NCBI GenBank assembly: GCA_964502525.1
Contig: CAZCXH010000216.1
Location: 1 to 6,360 of the forward strand
Direction of reading: 5' to 3'
Length of the DNA stretch: 6,360 nt
DNA from: DATLYB01 sp964502525
GTDB lineage: Bacteria > Bacteroidota > Bacteroidia > Chitinophagales > CAIOSU01
The translations under genes and the position numbers were made by a program. The notes beneath the pieces are model-generated. The model was not told where the DNA came from, did no database searches, and saw nothing but the letters and a program-made list of their open reading frames with translations. This document shows, piece after piece, positions 6,190 to 6,360 of the stretch. The first letter of the stretch is position 1; each line of letters starts with the position of its first letter.

Positions 6190-6220
6190 CTAAGGCTAAA
6201 AATCAGCATAAGGTTTTTTT
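6190..6220 (+). terminator. Possible weak intrinsic terminator
   Basis: CTAAGGCT (6190-6197) and AGCATAAG (6205-6212) can pair at six of eight positions around a 7-base loop, followed one base later by seven Ts (6214-6220). The T-run suits an intrinsic terminator, but the stem has two internal mismatches. It lies about 225 bases past the EEP stop and could end the operon transcript. Confidence 0.3.
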
Positions 6221-6271
6221 ATTGAATTTCAAACTTTCCATAGAAGTCTTCTTGGAACCTTGTTTATTTTG

Positions 6272-6327
6272 AGGTGCGCATTCTTGCGATGACCTTTTTT
6301 TAAGATTCATCGCAAAAATGCGTACCT
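6272..6327. repeat. 21-bp imperfect inverted repeat with 14-base spacer
   Basis: The left arm 6272-6292 (AGGTGCGCATTCTTGCGATGA) and right arm 6307-6327 are reverse complements at 19 of 21 positions; one difference is a G-T wobble, the other a C-A mismatch. The T-rich spacer is 6293-6306, and an AT-rich run (6328-6338) follows. It could be a bidirectional terminator, a REP-like palindromic unit, or the ends of a minimal transposable element. No target duplication is evident directly outside the arms. Confidence 0.8.
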
Positions 6328-6360
6328 AATTTTTATTTCGCTGTTCAAGAAATTGATATG

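Larger units (their letters stand above)
5965..6360. other. Right-hand region without a supported gene; strong composition shift
   Basis: No gene, tRNA or recognised RNA is visible in these 396 bases. By hand count 5965-6120 is about 60% GC, whereas 6181-6360 is about 33%. The GC-rich part is open on the + strand from a TTG at 5957 to a TAA at 6191-6193 (78 codons) and on the - strand in the same codon register from 6202 to a stop at 5951-5953. The - strand frame has no early start codon, and neither translation resembles a family I know. Another + frame (an ATG near 5980 to a TAG near 6110) also reads smoothly. It could be a decayed gene or mobile-element remnant, or an RNA gene. The AT-rich part holds a weak hairpin with a T-run (6190-6220) and a strong inverted repeat (6272-6327). 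Confidence 0.5.

Noticed and set aside
5957..6193. 78-codon + strand open frame starting with TTG inside the end of the EEP gene
   Set aside because: The TTG start lies within the last codons of EEP, no ribosome binding site is visible, and the arginine/alanine-rich translation matches no family I recognise. I describe the region instead of calling a gene.
5951..6202. Open frame on the - strand opposite the GC-rich block
   Set aside because: It has no ATG, GTG or TTG near its beginning and no recognisable domain, although its third positions are GC-rich. Not enough to call a gene.

Overview
The window looks like a chromosomal segment of a Bacteroidota bacterium (Bacteroidetes in the broad sense). 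Three things point there. First, the gene order mutL - rhomboid - rhomboid with a C-terminal extension - membrane-anchored endonuclease/exonuclease/phosphatase (EEP) protein is one I associate with that phylum. Second, a promoter at 709-739 matches the phylum's TTG ... TAnnTTTG pattern exactly. Third, none of the genes has a convincing Shine-Dalgarno sequence. The genus cannot be read from the sequence. All supported genes lie on the + strand.

Layout. 1-189 is the 3' end of a small membrane protein that enters from the left. Two bases later comes a complete Bcp/PrxQ-type thiol peroxidase (192-656). A 94-base gap holds a good promoter, followed by a compact type II toxin-antitoxin pair (751-1226): an antitoxin-like protein overlapping a RelE/ParE-family toxin by 4 bases. 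This pair is poorer in GC (about 41% by hand count) than mutL (about 52% in sampled lines) and looks like a small accessory module between housekeeping genes. Then come mutL (1283-3115), rhomboid protease 1 (3135-3812), rhomboid protease 2 with a soluble C-terminal tail (3909-4805), and an EEP-family membrane protein (4885-5964). These four are probably co-transcribed. MutL is mismatch repair; the two rhomboids are intramembrane serine proteases with intact Ser/His dyads; the last is a membrane-anchored metal-dependent phosphodiesterase or phosphatase of unknown substrate. No functional link among the four is visible beyond their order.

Non-coding structure. The gaps on both sides of rhomboid 2 carry arrays of a degenerate 7-base repeat (AAACNGN, or GTTTNCN on the other strand). 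Six units (42 bp) lie just upstream of the gene and six units (42 bp) just downstream in the opposite orientation. Three further inverted units upstream create a long hairpin. These heptamers are the most unusual thing in the window.

Right end. 5965-6360 has no gene I can support. It starts GC-rich (about 60% over 5965-6120), turns AT-rich (about 33% over 6181-6360), and contains a weak terminator-like hairpin and a striking 21-bp imperfect inverted repeat at 6272-6327. I found no clear previously undescribed multi-gene system; the repeat structures are the best leads.
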